64,000 nucleotides of DNA from Agroathelia rolfsii (taxonomy: Eukaryota; Basidiomycota; Agaricomycetes; Amylocorticiales; Amylocorticiaceae), in the NCBI GenBank assembly GCA_018343915.1, contig JABRWF010000002.1, forward strand, positions 3,100,001-3,164,000. Reading direction: 5' to 3'. Positions 42,013-53,220 of this stretch are shown here, piece after piece. The notes under the pieces are model-generated. The model was given only the letters and a program-made list of their open reading frames with translations, was not told the DNA's origin and searched no databases. The position numbers were made by a program, and so were the translations under genes. The first letter of the stretch is position 1. Every line of letters starts with the position of its first letter.

Positions 42013-43227
42013 CTATATAATCTCTAAGTCTTGTAACCATTCGCAGCATACACTAGCTAAAGGCTCCCCATGGTCTATTTCCATACATCTCAGTGACATG
42101 GCGATTGGACAGACTATAGAAAAGGCTCACTAATGCAAAACGCATGAGGTATATCTTTCTCTCCATGAACAACCTTGATTTTGTGCTCGTTCTCACTACG
42201 TATGGAACGGATTATGACATCTTGTTGTTCGCCGACCCAGTCATCCTTTTCAGCAAAGTAGATCGCCGTTTTATTTTCATTCAGAAGATCGACATCAAGA
42301 GAGCGAATTGTGTTCATTTCGTCCCGAGCCATAATTAAAGAAGCATATACTGCATGCTGAGATGTGATGAATCTGTGCAAAACATGCAACTGTCTAGGTG
42401 GCCATGATGAATATAGGAGACGAAATATGGATTGTGGCAGGAGCCCGGCAACTCCAGCAAGACTTGACAAGATGTAAGGAATAGGTGAGCGGAATAACCA
42501 CTTTGGAGGTGTTAAAAGTCACTTGAAATGCCAATTTATTGACAAAGGGAAAAAAAGACTAACAGAGAGCCTGCGTCCATTGGGCGTTGATGCAATTTCG
42601 GAAATGGTAGGGAAGAGAAGAAACATTGCGGCGGCTTGAGTTGATCTTGCCTTCATTACCTGTAAATTTAGAGGCTTGTCTTTCAGTCATTTTTGTAATA
42701 GATCTACGCATTGCTTACTTGTGTCACAATCCATGCCCCCACGCTGTGACCTATTAGAACAATCCGAGTTCCAGAGCCAAATTCCGAAGTCACATGGTCG
42801 AAAATAGAGACAGCACTGGTCACTTGAACAGACAAGCCATAGAAGTTGCTTTCGTTCGCCAATAATTCATCTTCTAAAACACCACTGGGGACGTGACCAA
42901 TATGGGAGTGGGCCAATATTGCCAGCTGAGACGAGGTGGCCGTGCTATGGATCTCGTTCAAAAATGGTGTGTAAAATTCTACCATGCCCGGATTGCCTGA
43001 TGAAGTCCATTATATCATTTACCCTGCGAAGTCGAATGCTATTGAGCAAGCCAACCAGGTATAAAAATAAGAACTACGCGTGGAGAAGCTTGCGTCTCCC
43101 GACATGGCCACCAAAGGACATGAGTTCTACCCACAATTGTTGAGCCTTCCGAGCTGATAGATGCTTGGATGTAAGGGCAGTCATTTCCAGATGGAAGTCG
43201 CTCCAGAAAACTGGGTAACATGGACAT
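42013..43227 (-). CDS. Lipid droplet-associated hydrolase (LDAH-like alpha/beta hydrolase)
   Basis: Alpha/beta-hydrolase of the LDAH/UPF0554 family, associated with lipid droplets. The ATG at 43227 gives MSMLPSFLERLPSGND. VVLIFIPG plus NPGMVEFYTPFLNEI (intron at about 43050) is the family's oxyanion-side motif. LAILAHSHIGH follows, then RIVLIGHSVGAWIV is the GxSxG nucleophile elbow. Hydrophobic segments (IPYILSSLAGVAGLLP) precede KTAIYFAEKDDWVG (acid residue) and KDIPHAFCI. A last exon reads NHGEPLASVCCEWLQDLEII, with the catalytic His in HAFCINHGE split by an intron, and stops at 42013. Read without this last splice the protein would end at 42114 and lose the conserved tail. The gene is divergent from Sec8. 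Confidence 0.87.
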
Positions 43228-43559
43228 GATTCTTATGCTTTGTCAGAGCTTCAGTGAAAGCCAGAAGGTTGAAGTGAGTGAATGATATTGACAAAGATAC
43301 CCCGGCTCGTGTTACTAGTAGTAGTGCACGGGGATGATGGTACATGTCGTGCCACAGTGGCTTGTGACGTTGTCAAGATAACCACATGATGAGAAACAAC
43401 GTAGTGGTTCCGTCAACCGTGACCCACTTGCTACTTAGTAGCACTGGCAAGACTTGGACCGTGACGCACTGCTTATAATATATACATCTCCAAGCAATAC
43501 AAGCATTGGAAACTCGCTGGACTTTGAAACTCGCTTGTCTCGCTTTTTGATAACACTGC
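43228..43559. other. Divergent promoter region, LDAH-like / Sec8
   Basis: 332 bp. TTATAATATATA at about 43472-43483 is a plausible TATA region for Sec8. No other element recognised. Confidence 0.4.
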
Positions 43560-46500
43560 ATGTCTCGCGCCCCGCCGTTTCCTACCCGACGTCCCCGCAC
43601 TCCCCCTTCTCAGAGTCAAAATGGTTTAGGATCCCCTCCAACTCGTCCTTTGCAGATCAGCCGTGACAAGGGATCACCAAGGCCGACTATGTCTGGCAGC
43701 AATGCCTTGTCTCAGTCGCCCCAGCGTATGGTGCCCAGCCGACCACAGAGATCGGAGCTTCGTGGATCTAGTCGCACTTCCGAGTACTCTGATTCTGAAA
43801 GATCATATATACCTCGGCCACCGAGAGGGTCTGAAGACCTCCAAGACACACCAAGTTCTTCTGGACAATACAATGATCCATATCGTCCTAGAACGACAAG
43901 CACTAGCACAACTGCCTCTACAATGTCCAGACCGTCCCGTAGTCAATCAGGCTACGAGGCTGCTGCTGCTCTGCCATCCGTACTTTCTGCTTTCCAAAAT
44001 GCAGGGAGAAGGAGGGGTACTCAGGATGCGAGCGATGTGGAATACGAACTAGCCAAGAAGCAAGAAGCGGAAAAGGAGAGGCAGAGGCAGGAGCGCATCA
44101 AAGCCCGCGCTCCTGGCCGACAGGCTAATGGGAGAGCGCGAGCAGGAGATATTGATGGTATTTCTTCTGCCTGACCAGCTTTTCTTCTGGATCTTCTGAT
44201 CCTTCAATTGCAGCTGTCCTCGATCAAATAAAAGACGAGTGGGAGTTCATTATTGATCCAGATGTGTGTAACATTGTCGTAGCCAGATAACTCAAAGAAC
44301 ACTTGATAACAATTTCCTAGTTCAATCCGGTTGACCTTGCCATACAACTACTTGATGAATCTTCCATGGGCAAGGATATAGATTCTTTCCGGCGGACGAA
44401 GGTCATGCTTTCCAAGGCACTCAAAGGGTCTGTCGACAGTAAGTACGTTGAATCCATAACACGTGCGAATCTCTGCTGATATGCACCAGAACACTATCAG
44501 GCCTTTGCGGCCTCACTTCCACACCATGCATCCTTGCTGAATCACCTCGATGCTTCCTCGACGCAAATCAGGGAGATGAGAAGCTCTCTTCAAGAAGCGA
44601 AGGAGAATTTAGGAAACAAACGAGCCGATCTCATGCAATTGTGGACGCGCGGGCAGACTGTTGAAGAGATGATTAAGCTTTTGGATGAAATGTACTTGAG
44701 TCTCTGTTCTTTTTTTTTTGTGAATGCGCTAATCACATATTGCTCCAGGGAGACTCTCAAGGCCGTTCCCGATATTTTAGAGACGTTAATCTCGGAGAAG
44801 CGACTTCTTCAAGCTTCCATTCTCCTCGTTCGTAGTCTTAAGATGGTGAACAAACCAGACATGCAAGAGATTGGAGCAGTATCTGATCTAAGAGCCTATC
44901 TGAATGGACAAGATACCGTCAGTAAGCTTACAAATCAAGTTGTAATTCAGACTTACCGTCGCGATAGGCACTCCGAGATATCTTGATAGATGAACTCCAG
45001 AGTCATCTGTACCTCAAATCTTTTTGGTGTGAATCTCGATGGGCCTCCTATTCACCCAACCAGCAATCCCGTGCGTTTCCACTTCTATATGACCGTCTTT
45101 GACATTAATTGTATCTTAGTCCCCAGAGTGGATTTCGAAAATGAGCCACTACCATCTGAGGGTTCCCAGTCAGCACAGGCACTATTGATAACAATTCCCG
45201 ATAGTGCACCACCTCCTCGTCTATCGCGCTTCCTTAACAGCCTTTCGCTAAAGCCCAATGACCCTCCCCACGACGTGGAAAGCTCTACCCAGCGTAGAAA
45301 CAGCTCTTTACAGCCGTCTAGTGGGATGACGACATCAATGTCTCTACTTTCACTGGGCGGTGTTTCTCTAGCCAACCAAAGTTCATCGCAACGCAATCCG
45401 GAAGCTGACTCGTTCGCCTACATAGAAACTCTGTTGGAAGCTCTTGCAGTCCTGGGAAAGCTTGGCAGTGCTTTGGACTTGATTGCTCAGAGGCTGCCAA
45501 ACGAAATATTTGCACTAGTGGAAAGCACCCTGACTGAGGTAGAAGACCGAGCCGAATTTAACCGAAGGGCATCCGTGCTCGTTTCTGGTGCTGTTCCCAG
45601 AACCGATGGAGTTCTTATATTTTCGTCCAATGAAGAGTCCTTAACTGGCAGTACACTGGAGCCGACAATGGCGCCAACAGGAGGAATAGTAGAGACCAGT
45701 AGGCTTCGTTTGGCTGGGCTAGAGTCATCAGCGCAGCACGCCGATCAAGAAATTTTGAAAGATTTCTTCTGGACAGTCTACTCCAAGCTTGATGCTGTCT
45801 CTCAGGGTCTTCGGCTCATATATGAAGTTTCGAACAGGATTGGAAATGTGAGTTTGCTCCCTACCGAGCCAACTGTGAGTATTGTATTAATCTTGTATGG
45901 GCAGAGACGAGATTTTAAAGATTCATCGGGGGCCAAACCAGGCACTCTCTTCCCTGTGTCGGAGTTATGGTTGCCAGTACAGGCGGAAGTGAGAACGCTG
46001 TTGCACGATTATCTTACCAGCGACGAACAGAGCACCGTAGCTGGTCGCAACCCCATCTCCTCCATCAACGAGGTGCTGAGAGAAGGAAAGTACAGCCGTG
46101 ATAAATCCAAGGTGACCCTATCGAGTCTTTTTCTCTCTTTTCAAGCAGACTAACACGTCGATCTAGTCCGTGTTCCGTTTTGCTGATGCTGACTTCAAAA
46201 CTACCACACGTGCTCTGCGTTTGCACGAAGATGAACTTACCCGTGTTCTACGAGACACTGTGCCAGGCCTTGTCCAAGGTTCTCTAGAAAACGCTGCCCA
46301 ATCAACTCTTGCCACTGTAGGCACAGATGACAGACTCATCGGGGCAGATCAACATCACCGGACATTGGTAAAGCCTGATGCATTCCATGTCAGTGTCTTG
46401 TTCCAGCCTACGCTATGTTTCCTCGAGCGTGTATCGGATATTTTGCCCGCTGGAAGTGAATCCATGAGATCCTCGGACATTATACTGGACGATTTTGTCT

Positions 46501-48214
46501 TGAAAGTATATCTTCCTCAGCTCGAGGAAAAGGTCTCGGGACTGTTCCATCAAGCTGTTTCAAGTAAGTGTCGCAACTCAACGACACTATTAGTTCTGAT
46601 AAAATTGTTGTGTAGGCACTGACGCGTTCCAGCCTGACCCTTCGTCTTCACGTTTATCCCATCGACCTCTTATCAGAGCTGGGACACAGTCGATGGCGCT
46701 TGTCAATTCGCTGTGCTCTATGCTACAACAAACACCTTTCCACCAAGAAAACTATACGCGCCTTATCCTCAGCGTTATCATTCAGTTCTATCAACGATGT
46801 TATGACAAGTTCCAGGCCTTGGTCACGCTCGGATCGGGAACCGAAGGGGCCGAGCCAAAGCTTGCGCTGGCCTCCCGTTGGGCTCAACGTCCCGAGATGA
46901 ACGCATGCTTATCTGAACTGCTAAAAACGGATGTGAGTAGAGACATTACTTTGCTCTCGGACTGATGCCAATACTCTATTGGCAGGAATCAGATGATACC
47001 TTGAGAGCCCGGCTATGTCGTCAAGAAGATAACCTCGAATTTTCCTTGTTGTCAAGCTCGAGCGTAAGCAAGGAAGACCTGGTTGCTTCGACCCGTAATC
47101 TCGCTACACTAAGTAATCTGTATCACACTGTGGTACGTATGTTTTGGGCTACTGATATCTTACTACAATATTTACCTCCCATAGACGTGGTTTACTTCCG
47201 AGTTGACTAGGCTTAAGGCGGTAACAGATGATACAATATCACCTACGAGTCTCGATCCAACCGCGATCACGCCATTCACGCCATCCATACCTTCTCTACC
47301 CCGGCCAGACGAGAACTCAAGGCTTCAATTGCCATTGTCCAAAGAGATGGCCATGTATGTACACAATATCGTTTTTTTAAAACCCGTCCTTATGTCTATC
47401 CAGGCGATTCCAGTCCATCTTGCGCACATACGAAAGTCTTGCTGAGCTCATAATCCATACCGTTCGGATTGATATCCGATGTCGTGTCATGCATTTCCTT
47501 AACTCGGCAATGCGTCAGGTATGTTGATCCCTTCGTATAATCCATATATGACGCTGGTCTAATAGCATGAGCTAGGGCAATTACCACCTGGAACGGGAAG
47601 CCGGAGAACTCGATCCGGATATCAGCGATCTGAACGCAGAATTGGCCAGTTGTGACGACTTTATTTCGACGACTCTACCAGAGCAAGAGCAAAGGTGCCC
47701 GATTCTTTGAACTCATCTTTGCATTTTTATAGAAATCTAAAAAAATATTTCAAGATTCGTTTTCGCTGGTATTGGTCGACTGCTAGAGGATTTGCTCATA
47801 CTCAATGCCCGTTATCTCCGTCTGGTTAATGAATTCGGTATCAAGAAGATCTTCAGAAATATGTTGGCACTACAACAGAGCATCAAGGCATTGCAACGGG
47901 ACGGGACTCCGACGGACATCGACCGGGCCAAATTGTATTATGCCATGTATTTCAGGACCCCCACGGTATGTATTCAAGTTATTGTCGATTCCGAGGATAT
48001 ATTAGCTGACAATCAGAAACAGGACATGCTCGAGAGTATACGAGTCAAACAGATCTTCTCGTTCGACGAATACCGTACGATGCTCAACCTACAGTGTGGC
48101 GTGAATCAAGCAGAGGGCGATGCAGGGAAAGCGAAAGCCACTGACCGCGGCTATAGCATATACATCCTTGATCTTCTTCAAATGGAGAATGCGAAAGAAG
48201 AAGAGGGCTCATGA
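43560..48214 (+). CDS. SEC8: Exocyst complex subunit Sec8
   Basis: Core exocyst subunit (EXOC4). The ATG at 43560 opens a basic, Pro/Ser-rich N-terminus of about 190 residues (MSRAPPFPTRRPRTPP) ending in a charged helix. The Sec8 domain begins DEWEFIIDPDFNPVDLAIQLLD, then FRRTKVMLSKALKGSVDKHY and HASLLNHLDASSTQI (coiled coil). It continues through ILETLISEKRLLQASILLVRS, SYSPNQQSLPRVDFE and SFAYIETLLEALAVLGKL, then QRLPNEIFALVESTL. The C-terminal rod includes FAGIGRLLEDLLILNARYL, MLALQQSIKALQRDG and VKQIFSFDEYRTML, and ends MENAKEEEGS at 48212-48214. About 15 short introns. Sec3 of the same complex is at 13.7-18.0 kb. No sign of damage. Confidence 0.9.
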
Positions 48215-48323
48215 TACCTATCGGCTTTGTCAGCCAGCTGTTACCAAATATCATGTTACATGAATGTTATTGTATATATTATATGGAGGATAGTAAATTT
48301 GGAGCCACGCATACGCTATTAAT

Positions 48324-49559
48324 TTATTTCTTTCGGTCCTTGTTCAATTTTTCTAACTGAGTAGTCCCGATCCAGGCGATGTCAGTTTCATCTACGTAAG
48401 GAAGGCGCTTCCCGGTAAACCGCTGTCTCTGTGAAATCGCCTCGTCTGATACAGAAACTGAGTATGTGCCCTTGCGATTGGGGTGGTCAGGAGAGTATGT
48501 GTATGTTAGAATTGGAATGCGGCTTAGAAGCTCTTGGTAACGGCGCCGCAGCCATCGTACAGGCAAATGGCAGGAATCAAAGGTGGCGGTGATTGAAGAT
48601 GTAGCCTCTCGCAGCTCTTTATCCTGCTTCTGACTACCACCTCGATGCAACCGACGCCCCTGGCCAGCTAATGCTCGAATTTCCTCTAGTATACGGCCGT
48701 CTTGTAGGCCAATAGGACGTATGCCAGCATTTTTGAGTGCCCCATCATCGGTGGAAACGTCATCCGACCCAGCCTTTACATAAACACTGAGCGGAGGGTA
48801 CACCTTCTTCCATTCTCGTGTGAAGTAGCGCCAGCGAGCATTTACTTCGCGGCGTTTGCTCAGGCGACCCAGAAGTTTTGCCTCTTCGGAGTTGGGATTG
48901 GCCCTTTCTGGTAGAGTTGGTGGAGCTCTTAGTGATGAATCTTTCAACGCCTTCCATGTAGTACGTGAAAGAGCTGATGTATGGAGCGCTTTAAGTTCTG
49001 ATGAGTACACAGGCGGTCGAGACTTTTCTGAGGAGGCAATTATCCGTGGGGGTAATGGTTGTTTGGGATCGGTGAGTAGGGGCTTTTTAGGAACATGAGA
49101 TTTTTAATTCCTCAAGAAAATGGCTAGACCCTACTTTCATCATTTCCCAACGCAACCTCCCTACTCTTCCATACGCAATATCAAGCATGGTCGAAAACGC
49201 TTTGTGATTTCCGCTCATGGCCTTGCTGATTCGGCGATAATCCTATCATAACAATGCTACGTCACCATCCATGTCTTGTCATTACCTGGTAAAGATACCT
49301 TGTGAACTCTTCTGAAAATAGAGTTGCGCGTGTGCGTCTTACGTGCCTCCGCGACCTTTCGCACATCATCTGAAGCCTTTAATCGGAAAAACTCCCTAGT
49401 GATAATGTTATTTCTCCGTGAGGAAAGACTGCGAGCTACAAAGCCAGCATACTGCGCACACCTAAGATAAATATGGGGAAGCTGCCTGATCTGTCGGAGA
49501 AAGACTCTGTAGAACGAGAATAGTGCAGGTCTAGATGGCACACCCAATCGCACTCGCAT
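48324..49559 (-). CDS. LYR-motif protein, Cup1-like
   Basis: Probably mitochondrial. The ATG at 49559 gives MRVRLGVPSRPALFSFYRVFLRQ-type sequence, an LYR-like (F/L-Y-R) helix; the longer reading to 49646 begins TTG. ITREFFRLKASDDVRKVAEA follows, then RRISKAMSGNHKAFSTML plus DIAYGRVGRLRWEMM, the repeat-like pattern I associate with fungal Cup1-type LYR proteins. The long C-terminal exon (48324 to about 49065) is basic, with VRWLRRRYQELLSRIPIL and a His/Tyr-rich segment, ending QLEKLNKDRKK. Two introns, near 49280 and 49100. It converges on Sec8 (110 bp between stops). LYR proteins bind the acyl carrier protein and help to assemble respiratory complexes; which one this serves is unknown. Confidence 0.72.
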
Positions 49560-50436
49560 GGCGTTGAAACCTGAATATTTAAATGCCCTGGATTTGGCTC
49601 TTGTTAAGAGTTGGAAACAATTGCCAGCGAGTCGGTCGTAGTTCAATACAACTTGAAGTCCGTCGCTTGAATAAAAGAACTGAGACCTGAAGCACTAAGG
49701 AGTGCTTATAAATCCGAATTGTAGTTGCTAGGGTATGTGTGAGCAACGAGTAGTCTTGTCAATGGACAGAATTGAAGTGGTCTAATAGTAGCCAGCTGGC
49801 TTCAAGTTTGTTGCGGTGTCATGATCGTGGCCAAACTTATCCAGCGTTCAACAGGCTCGGAGGCAAATGTCTACTTGTCTTTATTGGCGCTTGACCATGA
49901 TCACAACTAAAAACGTACACCGATCATGATGGTCATCGACTGTTCTTTTTGGCGTCATGACGGTCCGGTTCTAATAAACCACCCGCTTTTATATTGCCTA
50001 AGCTTTTACCTCGTCGGCGTCTCACACAACTTGATGAAAATATGAAATCAGTTTCATCCGCTGCTACTCAATTTGGGCGCAACAATACTCAGGGCATCTA
50101 TGCGTACTATCGCAATCCGCAATACCATGACTACTATGACTTGAACATCCAGCTCACAGCTTCTATAAATAAGCTCGATGCCCTGGGAAATAGTCGGAAT
50201 GAATGACGAGTTGCTCTGGCGAGAGAGAGCTATCTCACCATTGTTGTGGTCATGGGACTGAGGTGAATCCGTTAATTATCCGTGATGCAACTGCCTCTCT
50301 GCGGTCTCATTTCAGATTGTTGCGTTGGCAGGAGTATGAGAGAGATGGAAAAAGCCATTATAAAAGATGCTGTTGCGTAGCATGTCTCCACAGAACATTG
50401 CTCTTATTACCCATTTAAACACTCCTTTTTTCTCAA
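49560..50436. other. Divergent promoter region, LYR protein / first cellulase
   Basis: 877 bp. Holds the TATA box of the first cellulase. A TTTATAAG on the minus strand at about 49706-49713 may serve the LYR gene. A 70-codon open frame at 49994-50206 has no recognisable features. Confidence 0.5.
50359..50366 (+). promoter_or_regulatory. TATA box of the first GH5 cellulase
   Basis: TATAAAAG, 70 bp upstream of the ATG at 50437. The second cellulase has a TATA box at almost the same distance. Confidence 0.65.
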
Positions 50437-52161
50437 ATGTTCATTCCTGTTGCCTTCGTTGCTTTGGCCGCTGGCCTTGTAAGGGCTCAACAAGATGCAT
50501 ACGGTCAATGTGGCGGTGATAATTGGTGTATGTTCAAACCTCATCGGAAAACTAGAGCTGTACTGATCATAACTCAATTAGCTGGCGACACTACTTGTGT
50601 TTCTGGCGTAAGTGATATTCTCTTATTTACACTAGCGTAGAAAAATAACAATGAGAACAGTACTACTGCGAATACTTGAATTCGTACTATAGGTATGATT
50701 TACTTGTGCTTGTTTCCTATTGTTACGACAGACTAAACGATTTGTTTTAGCCAATGTGTTCCTGGTACTGCCAGCACCACCTCTGCAGCAGCCACCAGCA
50801 CAGCAGTCACACCAACTTCAACTTCGGTATCAACAACATCTAAAACAGCGACCTCGACAGCCTCTGCTTCTACTAGCACAAGCTCTGGAGCCCTACCATA
50901 TTTGGGTGGTGGTACGTTGAGATATTCAATCATACATTGTTGTTCTCCACTGACATGGCATGATAGTCAACACTGCTGGTTATGATTTCTCTGTAGACAC
51001 CGATGGTGACTTCACTGGAACGGGCGATGTGCCTCCGGCCTGGCAATACGCTCACTTTGCGGATGAGGGTGCCAATATCTTCCGTATCCCCTTCGCATGT
51101 ATGTCTCGATCGATATTCTGTGAACTTCTGTGCTGAACCTATCTTAGGGCAATTGATGACACCCACGCTTGGAGGTAGTATCAATACCACATTCTTCGAC
51201 ACGGAATACGATGTAACCGTCCAAGCTGCTCTGGCTACCGGTGCTTATGTCATCGTTGATCTACACAACTACGCACGATGGAATGGTGGTATCATCGGCC
51301 AAGGCGGTCCGACTAACGCAGAGTACGCTTCCATCTGGACACAGCTTACTTCTTACTATGGCAACAACACCAAAGTCATTGTATGCACACAACTTATGCT
51401 TAGGGGAAATATGAGCTACACTCACAAACCTTTCTTTAGTTCGGTTTGATGAACGAGCCCCACGACCTTGACTCCATTCCTGATTGGGCGGACAGTCTTC
51501 AATATGTAGTTGATGCAGTTCGTGAGGCTGGCTCTATTAACTACCTCTTACTGCCTGGTTCTTCGTGGTCCAGCGCCGCAGAGCTACCAACCGAGGCTGG
51601 TCCCTACCTCCTTAACATCACCGACCCTCTTGGCGGCACTGACAAGTTGGTGTTTGATGGTAAAAGGCGTTTATTTTCTACTCGGCAAGGACTTTACTTA
51701 TTCTTCGATAGTTCATCAATACCTGGACAGCGATGACAGCGGTACTAGCTCCACCTGCGTTACCAACAACACGGGTGTCCTTCAGACTCTTGTTACCTGG
51801 CTTCAGGAGAACGGCAACCGCCAAGCCATCCTCAGTGAGACCGGTGGAGGCAGTGACAGCAGCAGCTGCGAGACCTAGTAAGCTATCTCCTACAGACTGC
51901 CTTTGTTATGTGCCTCTGACCAGTTTGTCTAGCCTTGCCGAGGAGCTTGCCTTCATCAAGGAAAACCAAGCTAGTATCACTGGCTTCTCCATCTGGGCAG
52001 CTGGTGCCTTCGATACCACATATACCCTTTCAGTCACGCCCGATTCCGATGGCACTGACCAGCCACTTTGGACCATTGCAGGTGAGCAAAAAAAAAACTT
52101 TTCCGTTGATTCTGGTCCTGTATGCTAACAAACCTATGTAGTCGAACCGTATCTTCCTTGA
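50437..52161 (+). CDS. Secreted GH5 endo-beta-1,4-glucanase with one CBM1
   Basis: Extracellular cellulase. The signal peptide is MFIPVAFVALAAGLVRA. It is followed at once by a CBM1 cellulose-binding module cut into four exons (50437-50527, 50582-50607, 50661-50692, 50751 on): QDAYGQCGGDNWS, GDTTCVSG, YYCEYLNSYYS, QCVPG. A Ser/Thr linker leads to a GH5 (subfamily 5-like) domain: [44 protein letters not shown] (acid/base Glu), [17 protein letters not shown] and [17 protein letters not shown] (nucleophile Glu). The last exon ends VEPYLP at 52159-52161. About nine introns. All catalytic residues are intact. It is the upstream copy of a tandem pair. Confidence 0.93.
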
Positions 52162-53220
52162 GCGTTTTTTTCTCTTTTGTTCGCCGAAGTATTCCAGCTT
52201 CCATCTTTATATTTTAAATATAATTCGTGAACATACCAATCAGAGAACATTTAAATATCAAAGGTATAAGACAACAAATAGTATGCGTGCATTATAGTCA
52301 ACCACCACTCAGGCTGCCATGCCACTTCATTAATGCAATAGCGATTGAGTTCAAAATAGCCGATCTGAAAACCCAGAGGTTTTCTGTGACAACAACTTAG
52401 GCTATTAGAGGTTGTAAGGTTCTTGTCCGATATCAAAGGAACTGTGCTTGTGCCTTGGAGAAATATTGAACCTGTTTCATCGCCTTCAGCTCACACACAC
52501 GGTTGCCTGACGTCAACAACAGGTGCGGATAAATCTCGGTGATAGTTACCTAGCTACCTATGGAGCCGGCCGTTGCTCAGTAAGACTTTTCATTTCGTCC
52601 GCCGCTTCGAATTTCTTAATGAACGCTTCGCTTTCAAATTATGCCATCTCGGGCCTCCGAGTCGACATGGAACCATGGCGACGTCAATCCCTTTCTTTTA
52701 CTCACGGATTTGTTACAGGCGCTCGATATGTTTGCACAGATAGTTGAAACTGGTGAATAATAATGCATTTCAAAAACAGGCTTTTAGTTTCTTTCTCTTA
52801 CCCTCCAAGTCCTATCTGTTCATAAAAATGGGCATCCAAGTCCAAATCAGACAAAACCAAAACGTCTCTATTATAGGTCTTATAATGTCCGGCTCACAAG
52901 TTTCTCTTCGGCTCGCTCAAAATATCATTGCTAGTGATCCCTGTCTCCGTCGGAGGAATTAAATGCAGGTACGGATGCAAAATGCCGGCTACTCTTCAGC
53001 AGATTCGGATCGTTTAAGAACTTTTCAAGACCAAAACACCTCAATTGTCTAGACGACGGTGACCATCCATGAAATATCAACGATCCCAAAGGTACCGCTC
53101 TGGTCCAGCCATCGGCTCATCAGACAGGCCCCTTCGGGATATAAAAACCCATGATTCGCATACTTGCTGGAAATCATCAGTCTTTTCTTTCTCTTTCCCT
53201 TCCATTCTTTTGTTTCGGTC
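52162..53220. other. Intergenic between the two cellulases
   Basis: 1,059 bp with the promoter of the second cellulase at its right end. Short open frames here (for example 52523-52747) have no recognisable domain. I see no cellulase remnant or transposon end that would explain the duplication. Confidence 0.45.
53140..53147 (+). promoter_or_regulatory. TATA box of the second GH5 cellulase
   Basis: TATAAAAA, 73 bp upstream of the ATG at 53221, in nearly the same position as in the upstream paralogue. Confidence 0.65.

Noticed and set aside
49560..49646. N-terminal extension of the LYR protein
   Set aside because: It begins with TTG; the ATG at 49559 gives the expected LYR-type start.
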